From positions 2,294,001 through 2,358,000 of the forward strand of contig OZ245043.1 in the NCBI GenBank assembly GCA_965224285.1: a stretch of DNA of 64,000 nt, in the 5' to 3' direction. Under the pieces are notes generated by a model that had not been told where the DNA came from, made no database searches, and worked only from the letters and a program-made list of their open reading frames with translations. Shown here one piece after another: positions 25,069 to 34,009 of this stretch; position 1 is the first letter of the stretch; the number at the start of each line of letters is the position of its first letter. The position numbers and the translations under genes were made by a program. The stretch is from JAJCYK01 sp965224285 (GTDB taxonomy: Bacteria > Bacteroidota > Bacteroidia > Cytophagales > Cyclobacteriaceae).

Positions 25069-26253
25069 TTAATTCTTCATATGCTCCTTTACCGTAACTT
25101 TTTGGGCAGCCGCCTGCAGACTTATGTTTTGTTTTTCATAATCTTCCAGTACAGACCTCCTAACGGAGAAATCTACACTTTTGGGGATAGAGCAACCCTC
25201 ACACTGGGTCAATTTAATTTTAAACATCACCAGGTCATCCCCCTGTAAATCCTTCAAAGTTCTGCCATATTCCACCAGATGGGAGCGAAACTGCTCAATA
25301 AATTTTGGATACAATTCCTCCACTTTTCGATTGCGTTCCTCAGAATCTATATTATAAATATCCAAGGTGGGCATATTATGGCGTTCGTCATCCACCTTGG
25401 AGCTATATACACGCCAATTATAGATCACCCCGAAATTGGGGATTCGATCATACTTGGGAGGTCTGGTGGCGAAATAGGTTTCGCTTAGGTCACTTTTATA
25501 TAATCTTTGGAAAATGGTGGCTAACAAATCCAATTGGGGTTCATTTTCTGATGGTGAATTGGTCTTCTGAAATATTATGCGCTCCACCAATTCATCACGA
25601 TCTATCTGGCCACTTTTATAGGCGTTTATATCCGATTTGCTTACTTCTGCAGTGATCCAATAGTCAGTGCGATCATTATCTTGATGCTCATTCTCGTCCT
25701 GATCATCATTATCTTCCTTATGATTTTGTTTACTGGAAAATCGGTATCCTTGGTCCCCGCCAATAATTAAGAGCGTGGGACCTTGAATTTGGTTCTTAAG
25801 CATTATTTTTTGATCCGGGTCTAACTGCCCGATCAGATCAGCATAGTCTACCAGGAAAGTCTCCATAATCTGCTCCATGTATTCATCTTTGGCTTCATGT
25901 ATTTCATCCAGATCATCACCATGGTAGGCATAGTACTGGCTGCTCTTCAACTTTATGTGATCAGATATCACGATTTGGTCTTCATCATCATCTCCAATTC
26001 TAATCCCTACCGGCCATCCTTTGCCCTTAGTGTTGATATTAAAGATCACGCCGTATTCCTGGATATAACTTCCATTCACTTCCGGAGACCGGAGAAACCC
26101 CACGACATTCCCCTCCTGTTTCAGTAAACTGTTGATAATATCCTCGGCTATCTTAATATCCCGGTTCATTCTACTTTCATCGACCTCCTGCGCCAGCGTA
26201 CCTGTAAAGCTTAGCAGGCACCAGTATATTGCCATTAATGATCTCATATGCAT
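25069..26253 (-). CDS. Exported acidic protein downstream of an anti-sigma factor
   Basis: 394 residues with a signal peptide (MRSLMAIYWCLLSFTGTLAQ; the ATG at 26247 gives this directly, the one at 26253 adds two residues). The mature protein is acidic, with a run of Asp, Glu, Asn and His (DNDDQDENEHQDNDR) around residue 185. The rest shows alternating strands and several Tyr/Trp-rich segments (FGVIYNWRVYSS). The start codon overlaps the stop of the anti-sigma gene by one base (TAATG). I recognise no family. The operon position suggests an envelope protein linked to the sigma system. Confidence 0.6.
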   Translation of the reverse strand: MHMRSLMAIYWCLLSFTGTLAQEVDESRMNRDIKIAEDIINSLLKQEGNVVGFLRSPEVNGSYIQEYGVIFNINTKGKGWPVGIRIGDDDEDQIVISDHIKLKSSQYYAYHGDDLDEIHEAKDEYMEQIMETFLVDYADLIGQLDPDQKIMLKNQIQGPTLLIIGGDQGYRFSSKQNHKEDNDDQDENEHQDNDRTDYWITAEVSKSDINAYKSGQIDRDELVERIIFQKTNSPSENEPQLDLLATIFQRLYKSDLSETYFATRPPKYDRIPNFGVIYNWRVYSSKVDDERHNMPTLDIYNIDSEERNRKVEELYPKFIEQFRSHLVEYGRTLKDLQGDDLVMFKIKLTQCEGCSIPKSVDFSVRRSVLEDYEKQNISLQAAAQKVTVKEHMKN

Positions 26254-27038
26254 TAGTAATTTTTACTCTTAGCGGTAGTAATAATATTGGCCAAGATCTC
26301 CTCGGTCTCGGATTGTTGCTGGTTTACATTATCTTGCATGGCTTGGAAGCCAGCTTCTATCAGTTGCAGATCCTGTAATCGGCGTTCCTCCAGATATTGA
26401 TGATATTCTGCCAAAAATACCTGTATTTCTTCCCGTTGCTGGGCGCTGTTATCCTCCAATAGTTGATTGATCTGTTGCATTTGATCAAACTGATGCTGGT
26501 CCAGTAATGCCTGCAATTGGGTCGGATTCAAAACCGTTGACGAAGAATTTGTGTTTGATAATTCCTGGTTTTCTACTAATTCCAGCCGTAGGTCTGCTTT
26601 CATATTTGCCAGTATTCTCTGGTACCCTACCTGTTGCTCCTCCAGCAGATCCTTCACCTGGGTCATTAACTTCTCCTGACTGGTATCCTCTGCAAACGAC
26701 GCGGTTGGAGGTCCAAAGCTCAAAGTCATTTGGCCCTTGCTTAAGATCATGGTAAAATCTGTCAAATAAGCGGTCATGAAAATGAGCATCACCGCCGCTG
26801 CGGCACTCATCCAGGGCACCAAAGTTCGCCATACTGATTTAGAGGGAATCACCAGGGGTCCGACCGGGTCCTGATCCTCCAGCTTATTAAGCAATTGGCT
26901 CACACCGGCCAGCTGATTCAAATCTTCTCGTTTTTCAGGATGCTCCTGCAAATATTGAGCTACTTGCTCTTTCTCCTCACCCTCCAATTCTCCGTATAAA
27001 TAAGCCATTAATTTGGCCTTATCTATTCTTTCATTCAT
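26253..27038 (-). CDS. Putative anti-sigma factor with coiled-coil tail
   Basis: 261 residues. The N-terminal part (about 1-50) reads KAKLMAYLYGELEGEEKEQV, the typical opening of zf-HC2-like anti-sigma proteins but without Cys/His zinc ligands. One transmembrane helix lies at about 72-93 (LVPWMSAAAAVMLIFMTAYL). The periplasmic part (about 115-255) is a long Gln/Glu-rich coiled coil. It overlaps the sigma factor gene by eight bases. It probably holds the sigma factor at the membrane, with the coiled coil as the signal-receiving part. Confidence 0.8.
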   Translation of the reverse strand: MNERIDKAKLMAYLYGELEGEEKEQVAQYLQEHPEKREDLNQLAGVSQLLNKLEDQDPVGPLVIPSKSVWRTLVPWMSAAAAVMLIFMTAYLTDFTMILSKGQMTLSFGPPTASFAEDTSQEKLMTQVKDLLEEQQVGYQRILANMKADLRLELVENQELSNTNSSSTVLNPTQLQALLDQHQFDQMQQINQLLEDNSAQQREEIQVFLAEYHQYLEERRLQDLQLIEAGFQAMQDNVNQQQSETEEILANIITTAKSKNY

Positions 27039-27606
27039 AGTAAACCTCCTTGGTTATATTTCTGGCAGTTAATATCTTTCTCAGTGCTGATAGCCCATAA
27101 TACATCCGGGATTTCACCGTATTCTCGGATACTTCCAAGGCTTCAGCGATCTCGCGAAATTTTAATCCTTCATATTCTTTCATGATCACTACCAGTCGTT
27201 GCTCTTCGTTTATCTCGTTTAAAGCCTCCAGCAATAATCGGTTTAGCTCCTGCTGTTTCATACTCCTTTCCGGTCCATAGGAAGAGAGGTGAATAGTTTG
27301 CGATCCGGTTTCTGAAACATTATCAAGAGGCACCATTCTTCGACCTTGCTTGCGTTCCTCTTCATGACACATGTTGATAGTAATTCGATAAATCCAGGGC
27401 TTGAATCGATTCACATCGTTTAATCTTCCCAAACCCCGGTATACCGCAATAAAAGTACGTTGACAAGCCTCCATGGCCATATCATGTCCACCAAAGTATT
27501 TGTAGGCAAAATTATAAATTCGATGGTGCCACAGCGCCACTAGTCTGTTAAATGCCCTCTGGTCACCTTCCTTTGCCTGTTGTATAATCGCTTCCGATTG
27601 TCGCAT
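27031..27606 (-). CDS. ECF-type RNA polymerase sigma-70 factor
   Basis: 191 residues. Region 2 is at about residues 14-85 (AFNRLVALWHHRIYNFAYKY, MAMEACQRTFIAVYRGLG, FKPWIYRITINMC). Region 4 is at about 128-180 (LNEINEEQRLVVIMKEYEGL, FREIAEALEVSENTVKSRMY). The family is clear. It starts a minus-strand operon with the anti-sigma gene (8-base overlap) and the exported protein after it. Such operons are usually autoregulated from a promoter recognised by the factor itself. The upstream 135 bases are shared with the divergent methyltransferase gene. Confidence 0.93.
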   Translation of the reverse strand: MRQSEAIIQQAKEGDQRAFNRLVALWHHRIYNFAYKYFGGHDMAMEACQRTFIAVYRGLGRLNDVNRFKPWIYRITINMCHEEERKQGRRMVPLDNVSETGSQTIHLSSYGPERSMKQQELNRLLLEALNEINEEQRLVVIMKEYEGLKFREIAEALEVSENTVKSRMYYGLSALRKILTARNITKEVYYE

Positions 27607-27741
27607 CGCGATCTCTTATAAAAGGTTGGGTAAACATAAGTTACCATAACCACATCTTAATGATGTTCGGGCGGGGCAAAAAGTTTTAGCTATAACCAAT
27701 AATTTGTAAAAAATAGTCATTGCTATCAGTAACTTTCAGCT

Positions 27742-28506
27742 ATGAAAAGGGTGATGAGTTTGATGATACGCTACACCCCCCGTAGCTTACAGCAGCGACT
27801 GGGGCATATCTTGGCTAAAATACTTTCGGTGTTTTACCAGGGATCGGTGGTTGAGTGTCCCATATGCCTCCACCGCTTTAGAAAATTTCTGCCTTATGGC
27901 CGAGAAGGGCGGGATAACGCATTATGCCCAAATTGTCTTTCACTGGAGCGACATCGGCTTATTTGGCTGTATTTAAAGCAGCGCACGGACTTTTTTACCC
28001 ATCCTCAAAAGATGCTCCACGTGGCTCCGGAATACTGTTTTATTAACCGGTTTAAGGAGATAGACTCCCTAAACTACATCACCGCTGATATTGAGTCTCC
28101 CCTGGCGGATTATCAGCTGGATGTTCACCAGTTACCTTTTGAAACTGCCAGTTTCGACTGTTTAATGTGCAATCATGTATTAGAGCACGTGCGCGATGAT
28201 CGGCAGGTAATGAGAGAGTTATTGCGAGTATTGAAACCCGGAGGGTGGGCCATACTTCAAGTGCCTTTTTTCGAACCGGTCCCGGAAATAACCTATGAGG
28301 ATCCGGCCATTACTGCATCTAAAGAACGATATAAAGCCTTTGGGCAGGAAGATCATCTGAGAATGTACGGCAGGGATTACGGAAAAATCTTGCAAGGGGA
28401 AGGCTTTGAGGTTTACGAAGATATGTTTGTACAAAATCTGGCCCTTCAACAAGTAGAGCGGTACGCTCTCCATATTGAACCGGTTTATTTTTGCAAAAAG
28501 CCCTAG
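27742..28506 (+). CDS. SAM-dependent methyltransferase with N-terminal zinc ribbon
   Basis: 254 residues. A zinc-ribbon-like CPIC...CPNC pair (about residues 39-66) precedes a class I methyltransferase domain. The SAM-binding region (MLHVAPEYCF), the post-motif acidic residue (FETASFDCLMCNHVLEHVRD) and the motif III strand (VLKPGGWAILQVPFFEP) are visible. This Zn-ribbon/methyltransferase layout is found near glycan and surface polysaccharide genes. The next gene on the opposite strand is a glycosyltransferase, but the substrate is unknown. It is divergent from the ECF sigma gene. Confidence 0.82.
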   Translation: MKRVMSLMIRYTPRSLQQRLGHILAKILSVFYQGSVVECPICLHRFRKFLPYGREGRDNALCPNCLSLERHRLIWLYLKQRTDFFTHPQKMLHVAPEYCFINRFKEIDSLNYITADIESPLADYQLDVHQLPFETASFDCLMCNHVLEHVRDDRQVMRELLRVLKPGGWAILQVPFFEPVPEITYEDPAITASKERYKAFGQEDHLRMYGRDYGKILQGEGFEVYEDMFVQNLALQQVERYALHIEPVYFCKKP

Positions 28507-28510
28507 CCGA

Positions 28511-29482
28511 TCACTCAAAACCAATTGTCTCTACCACAATATACTCTCGCTTGGAGGAGTTTTGGGCTATCATTTCACTGAGAAATCCCGCTAGAAATAA
28601 TTGCACCCCAATAATCAATGCTACTAAGGCCAGGAAGAACAAAGGTTGTTCTACCACATCTCTGGGAGGGCTGGTGTTCAAGTACCAGTTGTAATACATC
28701 TTTTCCCCCACAATCCACAGGGTGATCAATAAACCGCCCAGAAAGCTGACCGTACCTAATGAACCAAAAAAATGCATGGGTCGCTTCTTGAATTTCATCA
28801 CAAAGGTTATGGAAAGCAGGTCCAGGAATCCCCGGATAAATCTTTCTACGCCAAATTTGGTTGAGCCGTACTTGCGAGGGTGGTGCACTACCGGTTTTTC
28901 GGTGATCTTCTTAAATCCTCCCCATTTGGCTATGACCGGAATATAACGATGCATCTCTCCGTAGATATCTATTTGCTTTACCACTTCTGCCCGGTAAGCC
29001 TTTAGTCCGCAATTGAAATCATGTAGTTTCAGCCCTGAAACTGATCTGGTGGCGGCATTGAATATTTTAGAGGGCCAGGTTTTACTCACCGGGTCATTCC
29101 GGGTTCGTTTCCAACCTGACACCAGGTGATAGCCCTCCTCCTTGATCATGCGGTACAATTCGGGTATCTCCTCGGGATCGTCTTGTAAATCACTATCCAT
29201 AGTCACCACCACCGGAGCCCGTACCTGACTAAAACCGGCGTTCAATGCTGCTGACTTACCAAAATTCCTGGGAAACCTCAGAGACTTTACCCTGGGGTCC
29301 ATTTTTGCCAGCTCCTGGATAACTTCCCAGCTACCATCGGTACTGCCATCATCCACTAGGATCATTTCAAATGCCAAATGATGATGGTCCAGAACCTTGA
29401 CAATCCATTGATAAAGTTCCTCTAATGAATCCTTTTCATTAAGCAAGGGTATAACCAGGGAAATATCCGGAAGAGTTTGCAT
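28511..29482 (-). CDS. Family 2 glycosyltransferase, DPM1/GtrB-like
   Basis: 323 residues. The GT2 domain (about 1-210) shows LVIPLLNEKDSLEELYQWI, ILVDDGSTDGSW and the DxD-type motif TMDSDLQDDPEEIP at about residues 93-106. Two C-terminal transmembrane helices follow (about 230-260 and 275-305). This is the arrangement of undecaprenyl- or dolichyl-phosphate sugar transferases, which load a sugar onto a lipid carrier on the cytoplasmic side. It is the last gene of the minus-strand run with the two DUF4199 proteins, with no gap. Confidence 0.9.
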   Translation of the reverse strand: MQTLPDISLVIPLLNEKDSLEELYQWIVKVLDHHHLAFEMILVDDGSTDGSWEVIQELAKMDPRVKSLRFPRNFGKSAALNAGFSQVRAPVVVTMDSDLQDDPEEIPELYRMIKEEGYHLVSGWKRTRNDPVSKTWPSKIFNAATRSVSGLKLHDFNCGLKAYRAEVVKQIDIYGEMHRYIPVIAKWGGFKKITEKPVVHHPRKYGSTKFGVERFIRGFLDLLSITFVMKFKKRPMHFFGSLGTVSFLGGLLITLWIVGEKMYYNWYLNTSPPRDVVEQPLFFLALVALIIGVQLFLAGFLSEMIAQNSSKREYIVVETIGFE

Positions 29483-30031
29483 TTAAATCGCTTCCTCCGG
29501 ATTTTTCCTCCTGAGAATAGCGCCGGTAACAAGGGAGACTATCGCGTAGATGGCCAGTGCAAAAAGATAACCTTTGGCCAAACCTGGCAGAGTATACTGA
29601 CTATCGAATTGAGCTTCCGTTTTTTCCAATTGCTCATCTATTTGTTCTTGAGGGGCATTAAACCTTTCTAAAAAAGCTTCGGTATTATCAATGGCCGCTC
29701 TTTTGACAATTTCCGGCAACTCGGGGTCAACTACGGTTGCCAGCACATACTGAAACAGCTGTCCGATTATGCCTGCCACCGCCAATACGATAAAAGAATA
29801 AAGAAATGCATGCTTAAATGACAACCAACCCCCTACCTGATTTCTGAAATTTATTCCGAAGATTACCAGTAACACTAAATACATAACCAGTAAAACAATC
29901 CCAACCCAGAAATTAGCAAACATGGCCGGGTTGATAAAATATATTACCAGAGAGATAATGATTCCGATAAAGCCTAAAATCAATCCGGACCTGGCTGCCG
30001 GCTGAACTATGTTGATATTACCATCAGTCAT
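29483..30031 (-). CDS. DUF4199 membrane protein A
   Basis: 182 residues with about four transmembrane segments (near 14-30, 35-53, 70-92 and 150-170). The long loop between the last two (about 100-145: ERFNAPQEQIDEQLEKTEAQ) is characteristic of DUF4199, a Bacteroidota family of unknown function. It abuts the glycosyltransferase gene directly and follows a second DUF4199 gene by 22 bases. The two proteins probably form a pair in the inner membrane. Confidence 0.85.
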   Translation of the reverse strand: MTDGNINIVQPAARSGLILGFIGIIISLVIYFINPAMFANFWVGIVLLVMYLVLLVIFGINFRNQVGGWLSFKHAFLYSFIVLAVAGIIGQLFQYVLATVVDPELPEIVKRAAIDNTEAFLERFNAPQEQIDEQLEKTEAQFDSQYTLPGLAKGYLFALAIYAIVSLVTGAILRRKNPEEAI

Positions 30032-30053
30032 CTTGGGGAGTGGCGAGAACCTT

Positions 30054-30575
30054 TTATTTTCTAAGAATTACGGAAATGAGGATAGTCAAAAATAGACCAA
30101 TCGAAAGTTTTTTCCAAAAATCATCCCAAGCCATTACTCCGGGAGTGGTGGCATTCATTTTCCGCACTTGCTCTTTATACAGATCTTCTCCTAATGTGCT
30201 TTCAAATTCCGCCCGATTCTCCATTAGAAGTTGCAACCGGTCCGCTATATAGCCCTGCAATACTTGTTCCTCCAGGCTCAAAAAAATCCAGATAAATATG
30301 GCCGAACCAACAGCTATAGTGCTATAGGTCACAAATCCTGCGGTCATTCCCTGCCAGAAACGCAGTTCGCCTTTATTATGATTTTCTTTAAAATCTTTTA
30401 TGGCAAAAAAAACCATAATAGGTATAAGTAAAAATCCAAAGTCCAGTGGGCGTGAATAAAGCATTGGGTTACTCCCTGTCCAATACAAGATGCACCAGAG
30501 ACATCCTAGAATAAGCCATCCCATTAAGCCATATCGGACCGGCACCCTGAACAAAGGATGTGTAAACCTTTTCAT
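30054..30575 (-). CDS. DUF4199 membrane protein B
   Basis: 173 residues with four predicted membrane segments (about 15-32, 42-58, 72-98 and 150-170) and the family loop (MENRAEFESTLGEDLYKEQV). It shows the same overall pattern as the neighbouring DUF4199 protein but low identity, so the pair is an old duplication. The start lies nine bases after the stop of the dihydroorotase homologue, so the genes form a single unit. Confidence 0.83.
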   Translation of the reverse strand: MKRFTHPLFRVPVRYGLMGWLILGCLWCILYWTGSNPMLYSRPLDFGFLLIPIMVFFAIKDFKENHNKGELRFWQGMTAGFVTYSTIAVGSAIFIWIFLSLEEQVLQGYIADRLQLLMENRAEFESTLGEDLYKEQVRKMNATTPGVMAWDDFWKKLSIGLFLTILISVILRK

Positions 30576-30584
30576 AGGTTGAAA

Positions 30585-31859
30585 CTATTTCAGTACCTCC
30601 GGATCGATCCAATGCTTATTATTATTGAAGACTGCCACTGCCTTCCCTTTGAGCTGTTTTCCGTAGTTAGGAGAATTTCTGGACTTGGATTGGCTGGTAG
30701 AGTCGTTCAACTCCCAGCTACGGTTAGGATCGAATAGCGTAAGGGTGGCAGGCTGGCCTTTTTCAATCTGCGGAATGGGTAATTTCAGCAAAGACCTGGG
30801 GTTGTGGGTCAGGCTTTCCAAAAGTGTTCCCAGATCCATTTCTTCGCTTAACCGGGCTATAAAAGCCGGCATTTCCTGGATACCGGTTATACCAAAGGCC
30901 GCCAGATCAAATTCCAACTTCTTACCTTCTTCATCATGTGGCTGATGATCGGATACCAGTACATCGATAGTGCCTTCAGCCAGCGCTTTTTTCAAACTTG
31001 TGATAGTTTTCCGATCTCTTAAGGGGGGGGTTACTTTGTAATTGGTATCATACTCCGTTAAGTTATTCTCGTCATATAGCAATTGATGAGCTGCTACATC
31101 ACAAGTTACCTCAAGTCCTTTTCTCCTAGCGGCCTTGATCAATCGCAGGCTAACGGCTGAAGAGACATTGGCAAAGTGAATCCGTCCTCCATGGTATTCA
31201 AGTATAGAGAGATCCCTGGCCACCATCAATTCTTCCGAAAGAGTTGGTATACCCTGCATTCCCAGCATAGTACTGGTTACCCCTTCATTCATTTGGCCAT
31301 GGGCGGACAGTAACTGGTCCTCAGGCCGGTTAATCAATATACTCCCAGGCTTTTTCAGATACTGCAGCGCTTTTCCAAATACATCCGTATGCCATAATGG
31401 ATTTAATCCATCACTAAAAGCGACTGCACCTGCATGGTGCAAATCAATCATCTCCGTGAGCTCCTTGCCTTTATTTCCCCGAGTTACCGATGCTGTCACA
31501 TGGATTTGGGTCAGACGGTTCTTATTTCCAGCGAGCAGATAGGCCACTTCATTCTTGCTTTCCACCCCGGGATCTGTATTGGGTTGCAATAACACATCGG
31601 TAAATCCTCCATGGGTAGCCGCGGCACATCCACTATCCAAGTCCTCACGGTATTCAAATCCTGGGTCACAAAAATGAGCCCGCATATCAAACCATCCGGT
31701 ACTGAGTACCATCCCGGATCCGTTAATGATTTTGGACGCTTTAAGATTACTGGAAGATATGTCCTTGATGACCCCCTTACTGATCAGGATATTTCTATTT
31801 TTTCCATGAAGGGGAGAGCGCTTATCTACTATTTCAACCGATTTGATGAGGATTTCCAT
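30585..31859 (-). CDS. Dihydroorotase-family protein with altered metal-binding residues
   Basis: 424 residues from the ATG at 31859 (seven extra codons upstream are open). The amidohydrolase fold and dihydroorotase signatures are clear (DPGFEYREDLDSG, GGFTDVLLQPNTDP, MNEGV, SDHQPHDEEGK). The usual zinc HxH reads D58-M-R60-A-H62, so the first His is Arg. The HxED motif reads NRPEDQLL, and the HVS histidine is Asn (HFANVSS). It is therefore probably not an active PyrC and may be a structural partner, like the inactive PyrC-type subunits bound to aspartate transcarbamoylase. Its neighbours are surface/membrane genes, not pyrimidine genes. Confidence 0.85.
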   Translation of the reverse strand: MEILIKSVEIVDKRSPLHGKNRNILISKGVIKDISSSNLKASKIINGSGMVLSTGWFDMRAHFCDPGFEYREDLDSGCAAATHGGFTDVLLQPNTDPGVESKNEVAYLLAGNKNRLTQIHVTASVTRGNKGKELTEMIDLHHAGAVAFSDGLNPLWHTDVFGKALQYLKKPGSILINRPEDQLLSAHGQMNEGVTSTMLGMQGIPTLSEELMVARDLSILEYHGGRIHFANVSSAVSLRLIKAARRKGLEVTCDVAAHQLLYDENNLTEYDTNYKVTPPLRDRKTITSLKKALAEGTIDVLVSDHQPHDEEGKKLEFDLAAFGITGIQEMPAFIARLSEEMDLGTLLESLTHNPRSLLKLPIPQIEKGQPATLTLFDPNRSWELNDSTSQSKSRNSPNYGKQLKGKAVAVFNNNKHWIDPEVLK

Positions 31860-31890
31860 AGTCGCAGCGCAAAATAGCAAATTCGGCGGG

Positions 31891-33894
31891 TTATTTCAGA
31901 AATCTTATTAACAAAACTTCAACCGCTAAAAATACCAATGCCAATAGCACGCAGTATTTCCACAATGGAATTCCACTGCGAGCTTCAATCACCCGGTTGG
32001 AATAGCGTTCAAACTCATTCTCATCCATTATCCGGACCGAGGGAAAATCCAATAAATTATCCAGTTCTGAGTAGTTGTACTGGGCTAATATCGACTCGCG
32101 CCTGTCGTGATTATAGGGTATCATTGCGACCTCACGGTCCTGAGATTTTAACTGGTAGAAACCGGGATTGATAATATCTGAGGGAATCTCCAGGAATAGC
32201 TCATTTCCTACAATTCTTTGATTGGGAACTATTTGCTGAGTTCCGTTATCCAAATTGAATAGTTCCCCTCCGGCAAGTGAATCGAGGTCTAAACTGATGA
32301 CTTGCTGATCAGTAATATAATATAATGGTTTGTCAAAGGCTTTACTAAGGGCAGCAATTTTATACATTATAGGAACAAAAAGTGCATGTTGCGGCATTGA
32401 GCTGGTATTGATATCCATGGAAGAGGCCACAAGATAAATCGTGCCCCGGTAATCAGTTGACAGGTAAGGCAATCCGTTTTTAGTCAACAGCAGGTTGTCA
32501 CCCCGCTGACCGCTCCATTGAATGGTATTCTTAACTCGTGGCATGGTAATGGGCTGCTCCCCTTGCTCCTCAAAAATATTACTGAAAAAAGGATGGTTAA
32601 ATTCCGGTGTTTCCAAACTGACCCAACTGGTATCAGCGAGAGAGCGAATATCGGCAAATTCAGCTAAGCTGCTGAGGTCAGCCACAGGGGTTTGACTATC
32701 GGGTATAAGCAGTAAACTTCCACCGGCATCACGGAATTCCTTGAGGGCGATGATCAGAGATTGAGGAATCCTGTCCAGGGCATTTACCACGATCAAATTG
32801 GCCTGACCTATCACATTGTAGTCCAAGTTATTAACCGAATAACTCTTGAACTCAAACAGTCGCTGGTTGGCATATACTTTGGAAATTACCGTGTTGTCTC
32901 CCTGATCGGAGATCTCCATGATGGAGATTCTCTGTGATAGGTTCAGATTGAAATAAAAATCGTTATCAAAAGCCACCGGAAATTCCTCAAAGCTAAGTCT
33001 TGCCGCGTTGCTGCCCTCTAGTGGGAAGTTGAGGTTGATAGTGGTGGTAGCAGATCCCTCCGCCGGTATGTCAATACCAGCATTGGCTATCTGACGGTCC
33101 TCGATGATCAGGCCCACCACCAGATCCCTGATCTCCTGACTCCCGGTATTACGCATTTGGATTTCAACCGTATTTTGATCGGAAGCTATTAAGAAGGGAT
33201 TGCGGAGATAAACCGAATCTATAAACACATTTGCTACGCTGTTATACAGAACTGGAATGAGGAAATACCGGTGTAAACTATCCGGGGTAAAAAGCTGTAA
33301 GTCTGTAAAAGTTGACTTTTGGAAATCAGATATAAAGTACCAATCTGCGGAAATGTTGGGAATATCTGACCCCAGCCGCTTCAAAACCTCATCAAAACTT
33401 CTATGAACGCCGATCAATTCAATTTCAGTGACCAGGTCTCTGATCTCATCCTTGCTACGATAAGCACGTATTGGTGTACTAAAGTCATTGGTTAACAGCC
33501 TGAACTGCGTCTCCTTAGGGTATCCGGAAATAATCCTTTCAATAGACTGTATGCCGTAATCCAGGGCTCTGAGATTACTGACAACTTCATTGCCCATGCT
33601 CAATGAATTATCGAGATAGATGTAAACGTAGTCCTTTTGCTGCTCAACTTCCTCACTGGGTATAAATGGTTGAGTAAAGGCCAATACCAGAAACAGGATA
33701 AACAGTAAGCGTGCCGCCAGTACCAGCAGGTGCTTAAGTCTTTGTCGGGCGCTTTTAGATTCTTTGACCTGACTTAAAAATTTACTGTTAGAAAAATAAA
33801 CTTTTTTAGTTCTTCTAAAATTGAATAGATGAATGATGACTGGGATTGCCAGCGCTATAAGCCCATATAGATAAATTGGCTGGAGAAAACTCAT
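31891..33894 (-). CDS. BatA-domain membrane protein
   Basis: 667 residues. The N-terminal BatA domain (about 1-85) starts MSFLQPIYLYGLIALAIPVIIHLFNF with two membrane helices and the RRTKKVYFSNSKFL motif. A von Willebrand A-like fold follows (YIYLDNSLSMGN near residue 92, with a degenerate DxSxS metal site). A long periplasmic part then leads to a final membrane helix near the C-terminus (YCVLLALVFLAVEVLLI). BatA-type proteins are linked to aerotolerance and envelope stress in Bacteroides, but many homologues are uncharacterised. It starts the minus-strand run, 31 bases before the dihydroorotase-like gene. Confidence 0.85.
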   Translation of the reverse strand: MSFLQPIYLYGLIALAIPVIIHLFNFRRTKKVYFSNSKFLSQVKESKSARQRLKHLLVLAARLLFILFLVLAFTQPFIPSEEVEQQKDYVYIYLDNSLSMGNEVVSNLRALDYGIQSIERIISGYPKETQFRLLTNDFSTPIRAYRSKDEIRDLVTEIELIGVHRSFDEVLKRLGSDIPNISADWYFISDFQKSTFTDLQLFTPDSLHRYFLIPVLYNSVANVFIDSVYLRNPFLIASDQNTVEIQMRNTGSQEIRDLVVGLIIEDRQIANAGIDIPAEGSATTTINLNFPLEGSNAARLSFEEFPVAFDNDFYFNLNLSQRISIMEISDQGDNTVISKVYANQRLFEFKSYSVNNLDYNVIGQANLIVVNALDRIPQSLIIALKEFRDAGGSLLLIPDSQTPVADLSSLAEFADIRSLADTSWVSLETPEFNHPFFSNIFEEQGEQPITMPRVKNTIQWSGQRGDNLLLTKNGLPYLSTDYRGTIYLVASSMDINTSSMPQHALFVPIMYKIAALSKAFDKPLYYITDQQVISLDLDSLAGGELFNLDNGTQQIVPNQRIVGNELFLEIPSDIINPGFYQLKSQDREVAMIPYNHDRRESILAQYNYSELDNLLDFPSVRIMDENEFERYSNRVIEARSGIPLWKYCVLLALVFLAVEVLLIRFLK

Positions 33895-34009
33895 TCTCTA
33901 AAAGTAATAAAGCTATAGCTATTCTTGTATACCGGAGTATAATAAGGCTGTTTGTCTTCCCGATAGGTGCAATTTTTAACTATCTTATTCACCTGAAAAC
34001 ATAATATCC

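Noticed and set aside
24970..25655. Open frames on the plus strand
   Set aside because: They are antisense to the exported protein gene at 25069-26253, which has a signal peptide and an operon link.
30585..31859. Functional dihydroorotase (pyrC)
   Set aside because: Three of the expected metal-binding residues are substituted, so the gene symbol was withheld.
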